A stretch of DNA of 64,000 bases from Chloroflexota bacterium (GTDB lineage: Bacteria > Chloroflexota > Anaerolineae > Anaerolineales > Villigracilaceae). The translations under genes were made by a program, and so were the position numbers. Each line of letters begins with the position of its first letter. The stretch's first letter is position 1. The stretch covers positions 124,001-188,000 of the forward strand of contig JACRMH010000062.1 in NCBI GenBank assembly GCA_016219545.1, in the 5' to 3' direction. The notes below the pieces were generated by a model that saw only the letters and a program-made list of their open reading frames with translations, did no database searches and was not told the origin of the DNA. Below, one piece after another: positions 1 through 8,360 of the stretch.

Positions 1-56
1 GCTATCGCCGCAATTGCTTCACCTACTCCACCCACACCAACTAACAAGACTTTCAT
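1..56 (-). CDS. Rossmann-fold NAD(P)-dependent dehydrogenase, N-terminal fragment (saccharopine dehydrogenase-like?)
   Basis: Only the first 18 codons lie in the window; the gene runs off the left edge. They read MKVLLVGVGGVGEAIAAI, with a GxGGxG dinucleotide-binding turn directly after the first beta strand. This start is typical of saccharopine dehydrogenase-like and other Rossmann oxidoreductases. The ATG at 54-56 is preceded on its strand by a GGAG box about 10 bases upstream. It lies on the same strand as the polyamine and aminotransferase genes, so an amino-acid-related dehydrogenase would fit, but the family cannot be fixed from 18 residues. Confidence 0.55.
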   Translation of the reverse strand, partial: MKVLLVGVGGVGEAIAAI

Positions 57-116
57 GGTAATCCATTCTCCGTTTGGTTTTATAACCCGCAGATGCGAGT
101 TAGATTACTGGACACA

Positions 117-211
117 TGTCATTGCGAGGAGGTGTTTGTCCGACGAAGCAATCTCCTTGTATAACGGGGATTGCTTCGTCGCGAAAAACAAGAGCGCTCC
201 TCGCAACGACA
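117..211. repeat. Palindromic intergenic repeat (nested inverted repeats)
   Basis: Two nested inverted repeats are visible. The outer arms at 117-131 and 197-211 (TGTCATTGCGAGGAG against CTCCTCGCAACGACA) match at all but one position. The inner arms are at 142-156 and 166-180 (GACGAAGCAATCTCC against GGGGATTGCTTCGTC). The element can fold into a long hairpin. The CATTGCGAGGAG / GACGAAGCAATC words are, from general knowledge, typical of dispersed palindromic repeats in many bacterial genomes. No second copy was noticed in this window. Confidence 0.75.
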
Positions 212-222
212 TTCAAGCTATT

Positions 223-342
223 TTAATATCGGTCACGCGATTTGTTCTGGCTATCTGGATTGATCGAGATCATAAGAGACATTAAATACGCCTTCACAAA
301 CGTATCCCCCACTTTTTTGATACTACGAACGAACGCTTTCAT
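223..342 (-). CDS. Possible small basic protein (39 aa)
   Basis: A 39-codon frame starting at ATG 340-342 encodes a basic peptide beginning MKAFVRSIKKVG, with an amphipathic or hydrophobic middle (AYLMSLMISI). An AAAGGA box lies about 6 bases before the ATG. The frame is open further upstream to 417, but no better start is seen. It sits alone between the Lrp gene and the palindromic repeat. No family is recognised. It could be chance; the ribosome-binding site and the protein-like composition are the only support. Confidence 0.3.
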   Translation of the reverse strand: MKAFVRSIKKVGDTFVKAYLMSLMISINPDSQNKSRDRY

Positions 343-438
343 TTTTTCCTTTTGGTTGGCTCTGCGATCCTCATGCTTGGGACGCAGACAAAGTTTGTTT
401 CGCTGAAGCAGACCCAAGGTCCGCTTGAAGCGAGATTT

Positions 439-903
439 CTAAAAATAGATTTCCTTGACGATCTTCAAGTGCATAAAGGATTCTGTATCCCGCACTCCGT
501 CCACTGTGGAAAGTTTTTCGGTCATGAACTTTAGAAGTTCTTCATGGTCCCGGCAAAAGACTTCGATTATGATGTCATACCGTCCGCTTAAGATCACAAG
601 ATACACGACTTCCTTGAGAGCAGAAAGTTTTTCAGCGACTTGCATCAACTTGCCGCCATCGGTGCGGATGCCGATCATGGCCATTTTTCGCACGCCCATC
701 ATGAGCGGATTGGTGACAGCGACCACTTTGAGATAACCCAAATCAACGAGGCGGTTGTAGCGTTGGCGGATCATGCCCGGCGACACTTTGAGCTGTTCGG
801 CGATCTGGGCAAATGCCTCACGACCGTCTTTTTGCAGAGCCTCGATGATGTACAAATCTATGGAATCGAGGTTTTCAGTTTGAATGCCGGTTACGCTTTC
901 CAT
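439..903 (-). CDS. Lrp/AsnC-family transcriptional regulator
   Basis: This 154-residue protein has the Lrp/AsnC layout. An N-terminal winged helix-turn-helix spans about residues 12-60 (AFAQIAEQLKVSPGMIRQRYNRLVDLGYL). A RAM/AsnC effector and oligomerisation domain follows at about 70-150, with the GRYDIIIEV strand. Such regulators form octamers or dimers and respond to amino acids. The gene lies just downstream of the PotABCD/PatA operon, separated by a terminator, and has its own strong promoter at 910-938. It probably regulates that operon in response to a polyamine breakdown product or amino acid; this is inferred from position only. No Shine-Dalgarno sequence is visible: the promoter -10 box ends six bases before the ATG. 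Confidence 0.9.
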   Translation of the reverse strand: MESVTGIQTENLDSIDLYIIEALQKDGREAFAQIAEQLKVSPGMIRQRYNRLVDLGYLKVVAVTNPLMMGVRKMAMIGIRTDGGKLMQVAEKLSALKEVVYLVILSGRYDIIIEVFCRDHEELLKFMTEKLSTVDGVRDTESFMHLKIVKEIYF

Positions 904-909
904 GCGCCT

Positions 910-938
910 ATATTATAACGATTTTGCATTATTGTCAA
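910..938 (-). promoter_or_regulatory. Promoter of the first lrp gene, with overlapping palindrome
   Basis: On the minus strand a perfect -35 box TTGACA (933-938) is followed after 17 bases by TAATAT (910-915), or after 15 bases by TATAAT (912-917). Transcription would start at or within a few bases of the ATG at 901-903, implying a leaderless message. The -35 box lies inside an 11-bp palindrome TATTGTCAATA (931-941 region), a plausible autoregulatory operator. Confidence 0.65.
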
Positions 939-1043
939 TAGTATTATGATTATTTTGACGTAATTTTGCCTTCTATATGTTTTATTTTTCATAAAGTCTA
1001 GGTATTGGATCGTGCGCTCCTGCCTACGCGAAGAATATACAAA

Positions 1044-1085
1044 TAAAAAAAGTCCCGACAGGCTCTCACCTATCGGGACTTTTGC
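1044..1085 (-). terminator. Rho-independent terminator (bidirectional) after potD
   Basis: An 8-bp stem AGTCCCGA (1051-1058) / TCGGGACT (1073-1080) is flanked by an A run on the left (T run on the minus strand) and TTTT on the right. It lies 30 bases beyond the potD stop codon and ends the polyamine operon. Confidence 0.85.
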
Positions 1086-1112
1086 TTCACACTTTATATG
1101 AACCGGAGAAGA

Positions 1113-2303
1113 TTACTGCCCGCCTTTGACTTCCGTCCAAATTTGGTCATAGATCGGCAATGCATCGCCGACATCATCAATACGATGGGCATTCTGGATC
1201 GCTTCCACAGGAGTGTTCGTGATCGGAGAAGCCATGTAAGCATCGTAGAGTGCGGATAAAGTTGTCTCGTTTCCATTGTAATCACTAACTTTCATTTGAT
1301 TGCCTTTGGCAAAATCGAGTACAGCTTGATTCGTCATTGTGTATGGGAAATCACGCAAGATCATCCAAAAGATATTTGCCTGCATTGTATAGTTCAAAAA
1401 GGCATAGGCAGCATCAGCATGTGGAGCATCCTTGGGCATGGCCCAATTATCCTGCCAAATGATCGCGCCTTCGGTGGGGTAAACGTAGGTGATCGAAGGA
1501 ACTTCCTGTTGGGCAAGGAAGGCTTCGCCAGTCCACGTCATGCCAAGAGCAACATCGCCTGCAATGAGGGAAGTCTTGGGGCTGTCGCTGTCAAATATCT
1601 TTATGCTCGGGACCAATTCAGCCAGTTTCACCTTGGCTTCTTCCAATTGCGTCGGGTCCTTTGTATTAACATCATAACCAAGCGTGAGCAGGGTTAATCC
1701 AATGACAGCGCGTGAGTCATCCAGGAAAACCATCTTGCCAGCGTACTCAGGCTTCCACAGGTCTGCCCATGATTTTGGAGGATTGATCACGATATCAGCA
1801 TTGTAAACAATGGAATCTGTGCCAGCTAAATATGGGACTGTATATTTATTACCTGGATCAAAAGCGAAGTTGAGATAATCCGGGTTGTAATTCTTGAGGT
1901 TTGGCAGTTTGGCATGATCGAGTTCCTGCAAAAGTCCCTGACGGATCATCAGGCTGACAATGTAATCGGTAGGCTGGACAAGGTCATACGATGAGCCGCC
2001 CGCAGACAGCTTGGCGTACATTTCTTCATTGGCTGAATATTCATCCCGGTTGACCTTGATGCCGGAAACCAACTCGAAGCATTCCTGCATATCGGGAGGG
2101 ATGTACTCGGTCCACACGAAGAGGTTCAGTTCCTTGGAGGTCGCAGTAATTGGAACCTCGGGTTCGGGGCAAACAAAACCGGTCGAAGTGACTTTTTGTT
2201 CGCCTGTTGATTGGGTGGCAGAGCCCCCGCCGCCACATGCTGACAGGGCCAAGCTTGCGATGATCAGCAATGCCAGCAGTTTGAATAGATTGTTTTTATT
2301 CAT
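1113..2303 (-). CDS. potD: Spermidine/putrescine ABC transporter, substrate-binding lipoprotein
   Basis: A periplasmic-type binding protein of 396 residues. The N-terminus is a lipoprotein signal ending in a lipobox, LSAC, with lipidated Cys near residue 23 and a short Gly/Ser linker. The mature part has PotD/PotF-like sequence (LFVWTEYIPPDMQECFE, YDLVQPTDYIVSLMIRQGLL, WADLWKPEYAGKMVFLDD), as in family 1 solute-binding proteins for polyamines. Length is about usual for the family. ATG is preceded by AAAGGAG. It is the last gene of the PotA-B-C-D set, 85 bases after potC, and is followed by a terminator. The exact polyamine bound cannot be read from sequence alone. Confidence 0.93.
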   Translation of the reverse strand: MNKNNLFKLLALLIIASLALSACGGGGSATQSTGEQKVTSTGFVCPEPEVPITATSKELNLFVWTEYIPPDMQECFELVSGIKVNRDEYSANEEMYAKLSAGGSSYDLVQPTDYIVSLMIRQGLLQELDHAKLPNLKNYNPDYLNFAFDPGNKYTVPYLAGTDSIVYNADIVINPPKSWADLWKPEYAGKMVFLDDSRAVIGLTLLTLGYDVNTKDPTQLEEAKVKLAELVPSIKIFDSDSPKTSLIAGDVALGMTWTGEAFLAQQEVPSITYVYPTEGAIIWQDNWAMPKDAPHADAAYAFLNYTMQANIFWMILRDFPYTMTNQAVLDFAKGNQMKVSDYNGNETTLSALYDAYMASPITNTPVEAIQNAHRIDDVGDALPIYDQIWTEVKGGQ

Positions 2304-2388
2304 CTCTTTCTCCTTTGGAAGATTTGAAAAATATTTGGAAACGCGTTCCTTTTAGAACGCGAAATACCCATGTTACATAATGACTATA

Positions 2389-3285
2389 TTACGAAGGCTT
2401 CTTCTGCTCGCGGTTTTGAAGGATCTGGATTGCCAACACAGCAAGAAACACCACCATGATCCAAACCGTTGAAAGCGCGTTGACCTGAGGTGTAATAATG
2501 CGACGCAGCAAACCATACACATAGATAGGCAGGGTCGTTGAACCAGGCCCATTCGTAAAGAAGGTGATCACGAAATCGTCCAGCGAGAGCGTGAAGGCCA
2601 GTAACGCGCCGGAGAGCACACCGGGCAGGATCATCGGAAGAGTGACACGACGGAATGTGATCCACTCATTGGCACCCAGATCCATCGCTGCTTCTTCATA
2701 AGATTTATCAAAGCCGGTCAAACGCGCCTGCACCACCAATGCCACAAAAGGCACCATGAATGCAATGTGGCTGGCGGTCACGGTCATGATGCCCATGGAT
2801 AGGCGCGCACTGCCCACAAGATTAAAGGTGTCATTCATCCAGCCAAAGACCTGGCTGAAAAGAGTCAGAATACCAATACCCATAACGATCTCGGGGATCA
2901 CGATTGGGATGTAAAGCGAGAGCTGTGAGAAGGGCTTCATCTTGAAGTTATAACGTTGAAGTGCAAGCGCGGCCATTGTGCCAATGATCGTGGAAATGAT
3001 CGTTGCTGTAAAGGCAATGGTCAAGGTATTGCCCGCCGCTTCTGCCACATCACGATTCTTCGAGAGTTCGCAGTACCAGTGAAACGGTCCGCAGGGACTC
3101 GACTTGACCATGCTTCCATCCATCACCACACGATCACTAAATGCAGGGATAAACCCTTCAAAGGTCACGTTGGCACGCGAGGCGTTGAAGGAATACAGTA
3201 CCAAACCAACGATCGGTGCGTACAGAAAAACATATACCAGAATTGTCGCAGCGATCACAAAGGGAGAACGGCGAAATGGGTTCAT
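2389..3285 (-). CDS. potC: Spermidine/putrescine ABC transporter permease PotC
   Basis: A polytopic inner-membrane permease of 298 residues with about six membrane segments. The cytoplasmic EAA loop that docks to the ATPase is visible as EEAAMDLGANEWITFRRVTLP at roughly residues 195-215, followed by the conserved ILPGVLSGALLAFTLSLDDFVITFF of PotC proteins. Its ATG overlaps the potB stop codon by four bases (ATGA), indicating translational coupling. Together with PotB it forms the membrane channel of a PotABCD importer. Confidence 0.93.
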   Translation of the reverse strand: MNPFRRSPFVIAATILVYVFLYAPIVGLVLYSFNASRANVTFEGFIPAFSDRVVMDGSMVKSSPCGPFHWYCELSKNRDVAEAAGNTLTIAFTATIISTIIGTMAALALQRYNFKMKPFSQLSLYIPIVIPEIVMGIGILTLFSQVFGWMNDTFNLVGSARLSMGIMTVTASHIAFMVPFVALVVQARLTGFDKSYEEAAMDLGANEWITFRRVTLPMILPGVLSGALLAFTLSLDDFVITFFTNGPGSTTLPIYVYGLLRRIITPQVNALSTVWIMVVFLAVLAIQILQNREQKKPS

Positions 3286-4205
3286 GCGACCACGATCTCC
3301 TCTCCGAACCCGAACTTGCGGGTATAGAAATATGTGACGATCAAGGTCATCACCATCAGGATCAGCGATGCGGCGGAACCAAAGGTCGGGTCACGCGCAT
3401 CCAGGAATTGACGCTGGATCAGATTCCCCACGAGGATCACCTGTCTGCCTCCCAAAATATCCGAGACGATGAATGTTCCCATCACGGGAATGAAAACCAA
3501 AATCGTCCCAGCCACCACGCCCGGCATGGACAGTGGAAGCGTCACCCGCAAAAAGGTTTTGATCGAATTCGCGCCCAGGTCTGCGGCGGCTTCATAAAGC
3601 GACAGGTCTATCTTTTCCAGCGACGTATAGATCGGCAGGATCATGAAAGGCAAAAATTCATAGACCATTCCCACTAAAACTGCGCCGGGCGTATATAACA
3701 TTTCAAGAGGCGTAAATGGAATATGGAGCAAGTTCATGACCCAGCCAATGATGATGTTGATCGCGCCCTCCTTCCGCAGCAACATCATCCACGCATAAAC
3801 GCGGATAACGAAATTCGTCCAAAGTGGGATCAAAACCATGAACAAATAAGTATTGCGTTGTTTCGGGTGCGAGCGTGCAATGAAATACGCCAGCGGATAT
3901 GCCAGCGAGATCACCAATACCGTTGTATTAAAAGCCAGAGACAATGAGCGCAGAAGGATATTCACGTACAAAGGATCAAAACACGCGGCTTGTCCACTTG
4001 CACAGTTTGTGCTGTATCCAAACAAGCGGATGTAATTATCCAAGGTGAATGTATAGATCACGTTACCATCCGGACTGCGTTTGCCAAAACTTACAACTGC
4101 GGTCAGGATCAAAGGAATGATCAACAAGACGAACAGCCACACCGTAGTGGGCAATGCCAGCAGCGTGCCCTGTGCAGATTTACTTTCGCGGAGTCGCTTA
4201 AGCAT
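3282..4205 (-). CDS. potB: Spermidine/putrescine ABC transporter permease PotB
   Basis: A binding-protein-dependent transport permease of 307 residues with six predicted membrane segments. The EAA motif is YEAAADLGANSIKTFLRVTLPLS, in the PotB position ahead of the last two segments. The first periplasmic loop holds two cysteines (SGQAACF region). It starts two bases after the potA stop and overlaps potC by four bases, so potA-potB-potC are translationally coupled. It forms the transmembrane heterodimer with PotC. Confidence 0.93.
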   Translation of the reverse strand: MLKRLRESKSAQGTLLALPTTVWLFVLLIIPLILTAVVSFGKRSPDGNVIYTFTLDNYIRLFGYSTNCASGQAACFDPLYVNILLRSLSLAFNTTVLVISLAYPLAYFIARSHPKQRNTYLFMVLIPLWTNFVIRVYAWMMLLRKEGAINIIIGWVMNLLHIPFTPLEMLYTPGAVLVGMVYEFLPFMILPIYTSLEKIDLSLYEAAADLGANSIKTFLRVTLPLSMPGVVAGTILVFIPVMGTFIVSDILGGRQVILVGNLIQRQFLDARDPTFGSAASLILMVMTLIVTYFYTRKFGFGEEIVVA

Positions 4206-4207
4206 GG

Positions 4208-5323
4208 TTAATCCTTTTTCAACACGATCGTATTTTCAGGAAGCAGCATCAACCAGACTTCCTGCCCGACCGTATAAAAAGATTTCGGGTCAAGCCGCGA
4301 GATTCGATTCTGTTCCCAAACCTTCAACTTCGCGCCATGTGCATCCACAAAAACTTTAGTATCCACGCCAATGTAAACTGTGTTCGTCACCGTTGCGCGG
4401 AACATGTTTTGATTGACAGCATCTTTTTCAGCAATGCGGATCTTCTCCGGGCGAATGCTCACGATGACTTCCTCGCCTTTGACCAGTCCCTCCGAAATAG
4501 GCATCCCCACCACCTCGGCATTCAAGCTTGGGACGAAGACACTCGCCTCTTTCTTTGAGATGGATTTGATCTTGCCTTCGAGGAAATTCGACTCCCCGAT
4601 AAAGTCCGCCACAAATTTATTGGTCGGGCGTTCATAGATCTCAACAGGTGTGCCTAATTGCTGTATCTTGCCTTTGCTCATTACCGCGATGCGGTCAGAC
4701 ATGGTCAACGCTTCTTCCTGATCGTGGGTCACATAGATGAAAGTGATTCCCAATTGCTGTTGAAGCGCCTTCAATTCAAGTTGCATTTCCTTGCGGAGTT
4801 TCAGATCCAAAGCGCCGAGCGGCTCATCGAGCAGGAGCACATCCGGCGTCTTGACCAGAGCGCGGGCTAACGCAACACGTTGCTGCTGTCCGCCGGAGAG
4901 CTGCTTCGGCTTGCGGCGATCCATCCCGGTCAGTTGAACCATCTCCAGCGCACGCCCGACACGTTTCTTGATCTCATCCTCTTTCGCGCCTTCCATTTCC
5001 AAACCGAAGGCCAGATTCTGAAAAACGGTCATGTGTTGGAACAAGGCATAACTCTGGAACACGGTATTTACCTTTCTTTGGAAAGGAGGTGTGTGCCCCA
5101 TGGCTTTGCCTTCAATGTAGACCTCTCCTTCAGTTGGCCACTCAAAACCCGCCACCATACGAAGCGAAGTTGTCTTTCCACAACCTGAAGAGCCGAGCAT
5201 GGAAAAGAATTCACCGTTCTTGATCTGCATGGTGACATGGTCCACCGCCGCCATGTCATTCCCTTCGGGTGTAATAAAGCGTTTTACGACGTCGCGCAAC
5301 TCAACTGCAAATTCACTGGTCAT
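4208..5323 (-). CDS. potA: Spermidine/putrescine ABC transporter ATP-binding protein
   Basis: An ABC ATPase of 371 residues. Walker A is GSSGCGKTT (about residues 43-51), the signature is LSGGQQQRVALARAL, Walker B is VLLLDEPLGALD, and the switch His is in YVTHDQEEA. A C-terminal TOBE regulatory domain covers about 290-370 (VSIRPEKIRI). This is the layout of PotA/CysA/MalK-type importer ATPases. It is the first of the four Pot genes and lies 86 bases after patA, so transport is linked to breakdown in one minus-strand unit. Confidence 0.94.
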   Translation of the reverse strand: MTSEFAVELRDVVKRFITPEGNDMAAVDHVTMQIKNGEFFSMLGSSGCGKTTSLRMVAGFEWPTEGEVYIEGKAMGHTPPFQRKVNTVFQSYALFQHMTVFQNLAFGLEMEGAKEDEIKKRVGRALEMVQLTGMDRRKPKQLSGGQQQRVALARALVKTPDVLLLDEPLGALDLKLRKEMQLELKALQQQLGITFIYVTHDQEEALTMSDRIAVMSKGKIQQLGTPVEIYERPTNKFVADFIGESNFLEGKIKSISKKEASVFVPSLNAEVVGMPISEGLVKGEEVIVSIRPEKIRIAEKDAVNQNMFRATVTNTVYIGVDTKVFVDAHGAKLKVWEQNRISRLDPKSFYTVGQEVWLMLLPENTIVLKKD

Positions 5324-5409
5324 CTATCTTCTCCTAAGGCAGAGACTTTTTGGGTCTCTAAATATATGATTCCATTTGGGCAAATTTTCAGAAGACCCGA
5401 TAGGTCCAA

Positions 5410-6771
5410 TTACATTGCCTGGTTGATTTCCTTCAACACATCGCTCAAGCGGTCGAGCAAAGTGTCCATTTGATCCCGAGTCACAACCAACGGCGGTTCG
5501 ATGCGAATGGTCTGCGCGCTGGTTAAAGTACCAGCCACAACAACATTCCGTTTGAACAACCCAGCCGCAACCTTGTAACCAATCTCAGGATTTTTGAAGT
5601 GCATACCGATAAGAAGACCCTTGCCCGTTATTTTCTCATAAATTTGCGGATATTGCGCCGCGAATTTATTCAAGTTGGAGATAAGGTAATCGCCCTTCTG
5701 CGCAGCCTGCTCCCATAATTTTTCACGCAGCGTGACGTGTATCGCCGCAATCGCCGCCGAACACGCCAACGCGCCACCGCCAGTTGTAGTAGTATGCATG
5801 AATGGATTCGGGTACATCATCGGATGGTAAATCTCTTCGGTGGTTGTTACGGCACTGACGGGCATCACGCCGCCACCTAGTGATTTGGCGACAGTCAAAA
5901 TATCAGGTACGACTCCCCAATGTTCAACGCCCCACAACTTGCCTGTGCGCCCCATGCCGGTCTGTACTTCGTCAGCGATCAACAATACGCCGTATTTTTT
6001 CGTTGCGGCACGGATGCGCGGCCAGAAATCATCAGGCGGGACAATCGCCCCGGACTCGCCTTGAATAGGCTCGAACATGACAGCCGCCACGCCGATGCCA
6101 ACCTTCTCGCAAATTTCAAGCTGTTTCTCCACTGCGTCTGCATCGCCGAACGGCACGTGATAAACCTGCCCCGCATACATCTGCCCCATTGGTGCGCGAT
6201 AGTCCGCTTTGCCCATCAGCGAAAGCGAGCCCATCGTCTTGCCGTGAAAGGCCTTCACACCTACAATGAAAGCGGATTTGCCAGTGTATAACTTGGCAAT
6301 TTTCATCGCGGCTTCGTTGGCTTCCGTACCGCTGGCCGCGAACCAACTATATTTGAGATCGCCGGGAGTGATCGTTGCAAGCAGTTTCGCCAGCACGCCG
6401 CGTAACGGGTCGATCAATTCCTGCGAAGGCATGGGCGAACGATTCAACTGCGCTTTGACGGTTTCCACAACATCAGGGTGACTCCAGCCCAAGTCCATCA
6501 TGCCGAAGCCGCCGAGGAAGTCGAGATACTCGCGTCCCAAGACATCTTTGAACACTGCGCCTGAGCCGCTCCATTCGACTGCCGCCCAGTCACCCGACTC
6601 GGTGACAGATTTGCGATACTCCAACCAGTTACGGTTGTAATGTTCGGCAAAATTCAATTTTGATTCATCAATGATCTTATGCGCTTCACTGACTGTTGGG
6701 AACTCGTTCTTGTGGATCAAATCTATCCAACGGGATGAATAATCTAATGCATCTTCATAATCTTGTGCCAT
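5410..6771 (-). CDS. patA: Putrescine aminotransferase (class III, PLP-dependent)
   Basis: This 453-residue enzyme strongly resembles E. coli PatA/YgjG along its whole length (NPGFLEYRKSV-like N-terminus, LDFLGGFGMMDLG, SGTEANEAAMKIAK, FHGKTMGSLS, FEPIQGESGAIVPP, ADEVQTGMGRTGK, HTTTTGGGALACSAA, TIRIEPPL). The PLP lysine is in TVAKSLGGG at about residue 296. It converts putrescine plus 2-oxoglutarate to 4-aminobutanal and glutamate. The start at 6771 is preferred because AAGGAA lies eight bases before it; an in-frame ATG at 6816 falls inside a palindromic repeat. It lies directly upstream of potABCD, which supports polyamine catabolism. Confidence 0.88.
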   Translation of the reverse strand: MAQDYEDALDYSSRWIDLIHKNEFPTVSEAHKIIDESKLNFAEHYNRNWLEYRKSVTESGDWAAVEWSGSGAVFKDVLGREYLDFLGGFGMMDLGWSHPDVVETVKAQLNRSPMPSQELIDPLRGVLAKLLATITPGDLKYSWFAASGTEANEAAMKIAKLYTGKSAFIVGVKAFHGKTMGSLSLMGKADYRAPMGQMYAGQVYHVPFGDADAVEKQLEICEKVGIGVAAVMFEPIQGESGAIVPPDDFWPRIRAATKKYGVLLIADEVQTGMGRTGKLWGVEHWGVVPDILTVAKSLGGGVMPVSAVTTTEEIYHPMMYPNPFMHTTTTGGGALACSAAIAAIHVTLREKLWEQAAQKGDYLISNLNKFAAQYPQIYEKITGKGLLIGMHFKNPEIGYKVAAGLFKRNVVVAGTLTSAQTIRIEPPLVVTRDQMDTLLDRLSDVLKEINQAM

Positions 6772-6785
6772 AAATAATTCCTTGT

Positions 6786-6840
6786 GTAGGGGCGCAATAT
6801 ACACTTGCACATGCACGCAGTGCAGGTGTTGCGCCCCTAC
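6786..6840. repeat. Palindromic GTAGGGGCG-type intergenic repeat
   Basis: The outer arms GTAGGGGCGCAA (6786-6797) and TTGCGCCCCTAC (6829-6840) are a perfect 12-bp inverted repeat. Inner arms ACACTTGCAC (6801-6810) and GTGCAGGTGT (6820-6829) pair with one mismatch. It fills the gap between mmsA and patA within the operon. The arms share the GTAGGGGCG word with the repeat at 21302-21330, so the window holds at least two members. Confidence 0.75.
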
Positions 6841-6849
6841 GATAAAAAT

Positions 6850-8316
6850 TTAAAATTTCCGTGTCCATTCTTTCGGCCAACGTTCGACTACAACTTTTTT
6901 CTGTGTGAAGAACTCAACCGCGTCCATGCCTTGCCCGTGCATATCGCCGAAGAAAGAGTCCTTCGCGCCGCTAAAGGGGAAGAAAGCCATCGGCGCAGCG
7001 ACGCCAATGTTGATGCCGATATTGCCTGCGTCCGCTTCGTAGCGGAATCTGCGGGCGGCATTTCCGCTGGATGTAAACAGGCTGGCCTGATTGCCATAGA
7101 CATGGCTATTCGCCAAAGCGATTGCATCATCAATTGTGTTGACGTGCATGAGACTTAACACCGGTCCAAAGATCTCCGTTTTCCAAATTTCGCTATTGGG
7201 TTTAACATCGGTCAAGATCGTCGGGCGGACAAAGAATCCTTTTTCATATCCTTTGACTGAAGTCTTGCGGCCGTCAACTGGTATGCCTGCGCCTTCACCT
7301 GCACCAACGCCGATCAAATGTTCAACGCGCTGTAAGGCGGCCGTGTTGATGACCGGTCCCATTTGTACGCCGGAGTCGAGTCCGTAACCGACAGTGCGGG
7401 ATGCAGCGGCATCGCAGATCAATTCGGTAAATTCGTTTTTCGCCTCACCCACTGTCACAGCGAGGGAAACTGCCAGACAACGCTGACCAGCACACCCGAA
7501 GGCTGAATCGGCGATGATCTTCGTCGCCATTTCCATATCCGCATCCGGCAAAATGACTACGGGATTCTTCGCTCCACCTTGCGCTTGAACACGTTTGCCA
7601 TGCAGCGCGGCAGTTGAGTAAATGTATCTCGCAACATTGGTTGAACCCACAAACGTGATCGCGCGGATCGCGGGATGTTCAAGAATCCCATCCACGGTTT
7701 CCTTCGCGCCGTTGACCATGTTGACCACACCCTTCGGAAAATCGACCTGCTCGATGAGTTTGAAAATAAACTGCATCGTCATTGGAACCTTTTCGGAAGG
7801 CTTGACGATGTAAGTGTTGCCCGCCGCGAGTGCATAAGGCAGATACCAAAACGGGATCATGCCGGGGAAATTAAACGGCGCGATGGTGGCGCACACACCC
7901 ACAGGTTGGCGGATCATGATCTCGTCAATGCCGGGGGCAATGTCCTCGACAAATTCGCCCTTGCCCATGTGAGGCATTCCGCAGGCAACTTCGATATTTT
8001 CGTAGGCACGCACCATCTCAGCTTTGGCTTCTTCAAAAGTTTTGCCGGCTTCGTTGGTGATGAGCTTGGCAATTTCATCGCCGTTCTCACGCATGAGATT
8101 TCGTAATTTGAACAAATATTGCACACGGTCATTGACCGGCACACGACGCCATGAGACAAATGCTTCACTCGCCGCCTTCGCCGCGGATTCGACATCGGCT
8201 TTTGTGCCAAGAGGAGTTTTAGCGATCACACTACCCGTTGCAGGGTTAATGACATCGAAATATTCTTTTACTGTGGGTTTGACCCATTCGCCGTTTATGT
8301 AGTTTAAGATTTCCAT
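6850..8316 (-). CDS. mmsA: CoA-acylating methylmalonate/malonate-semialdehyde dehydrogenase
   Basis: An aldehyde dehydrogenase superfamily member of 488 residues, the usual length of MmsA/IolA. The N-terminus (YINGEWVKPTVKEYFDVINPATG), the NFPGMIPFWYLPYALAAGNTYIVKPSE segment and the catalytic cysteine in FGCAGQRC (about residue 279) are those of the CoA-dependent MmsA subfamily. It oxidises methylmalonate or malonate semialdehyde with NAD+ and CoA to propionyl-CoA or acetyl-CoA. Lying between two omega-aminotransferases, malonate semialdehyde derived from beta-alanine is a likely substrate (inference). The exact semialdehyde used cannot be decided from sequence. Confidence 0.88.
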   Translation of the reverse strand: MEILNYINGEWVKPTVKEYFDVINPATGSVIAKTPLGTKADVESAAKAASEAFVSWRRVPVNDRVQYLFKLRNLMRENGDEIAKLITNEAGKTFEEAKAEMVRAYENIEVACGMPHMGKGEFVEDIAPGIDEIMIRQPVGVCATIAPFNFPGMIPFWYLPYALAAGNTYIVKPSEKVPMTMQFIFKLIEQVDFPKGVVNMVNGAKETVDGILEHPAIRAITFVGSTNVARYIYSTAALHGKRVQAQGGAKNPVVILPDADMEMATKIIADSAFGCAGQRCLAVSLAVTVGEAKNEFTELICDAAASRTVGYGLDSGVQMGPVINTAALQRVEHLIGVGAGEGAGIPVDGRKTSVKGYEKGFFVRPTILTDVKPNSEIWKTEIFGPVLSLMHVNTIDDAIALANSHVYGNQASLFTSSGNAARRFRYEADAGNIGINIGVAAPMAFFPFSGAKDSFFGDMHGQGMDAVEFFTQKKVVVERWPKEWTRKF

Positions 8317-8334
8317 GTGGTCTCCAAAATAACG

Positions 8335-8360
8335 TTGAACGTTAAACGTTTAACGTTCAA
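8335..8360. repeat. 26-bp perfect palindrome made of AACGTT units
   Basis: The stretch TTGAACGTTAAAC/GTTTAACGTTCAA is a perfect 13+13 palindrome with four AACGT-type words. It overlaps the end of the aminotransferase gene: its right half encodes the last three residues and stop of that protein. It has no T run and is unlikely to be an ordinary terminator. It may be a dispersed repeat that extended the reading frame. Confidence 0.7.

Noticed and set aside
117..211. CRISPR-like or IS terminal repeat
   Set aside because: Only one copy of nested inverted arms is present, with no regularly spaced repeats and no transposase.
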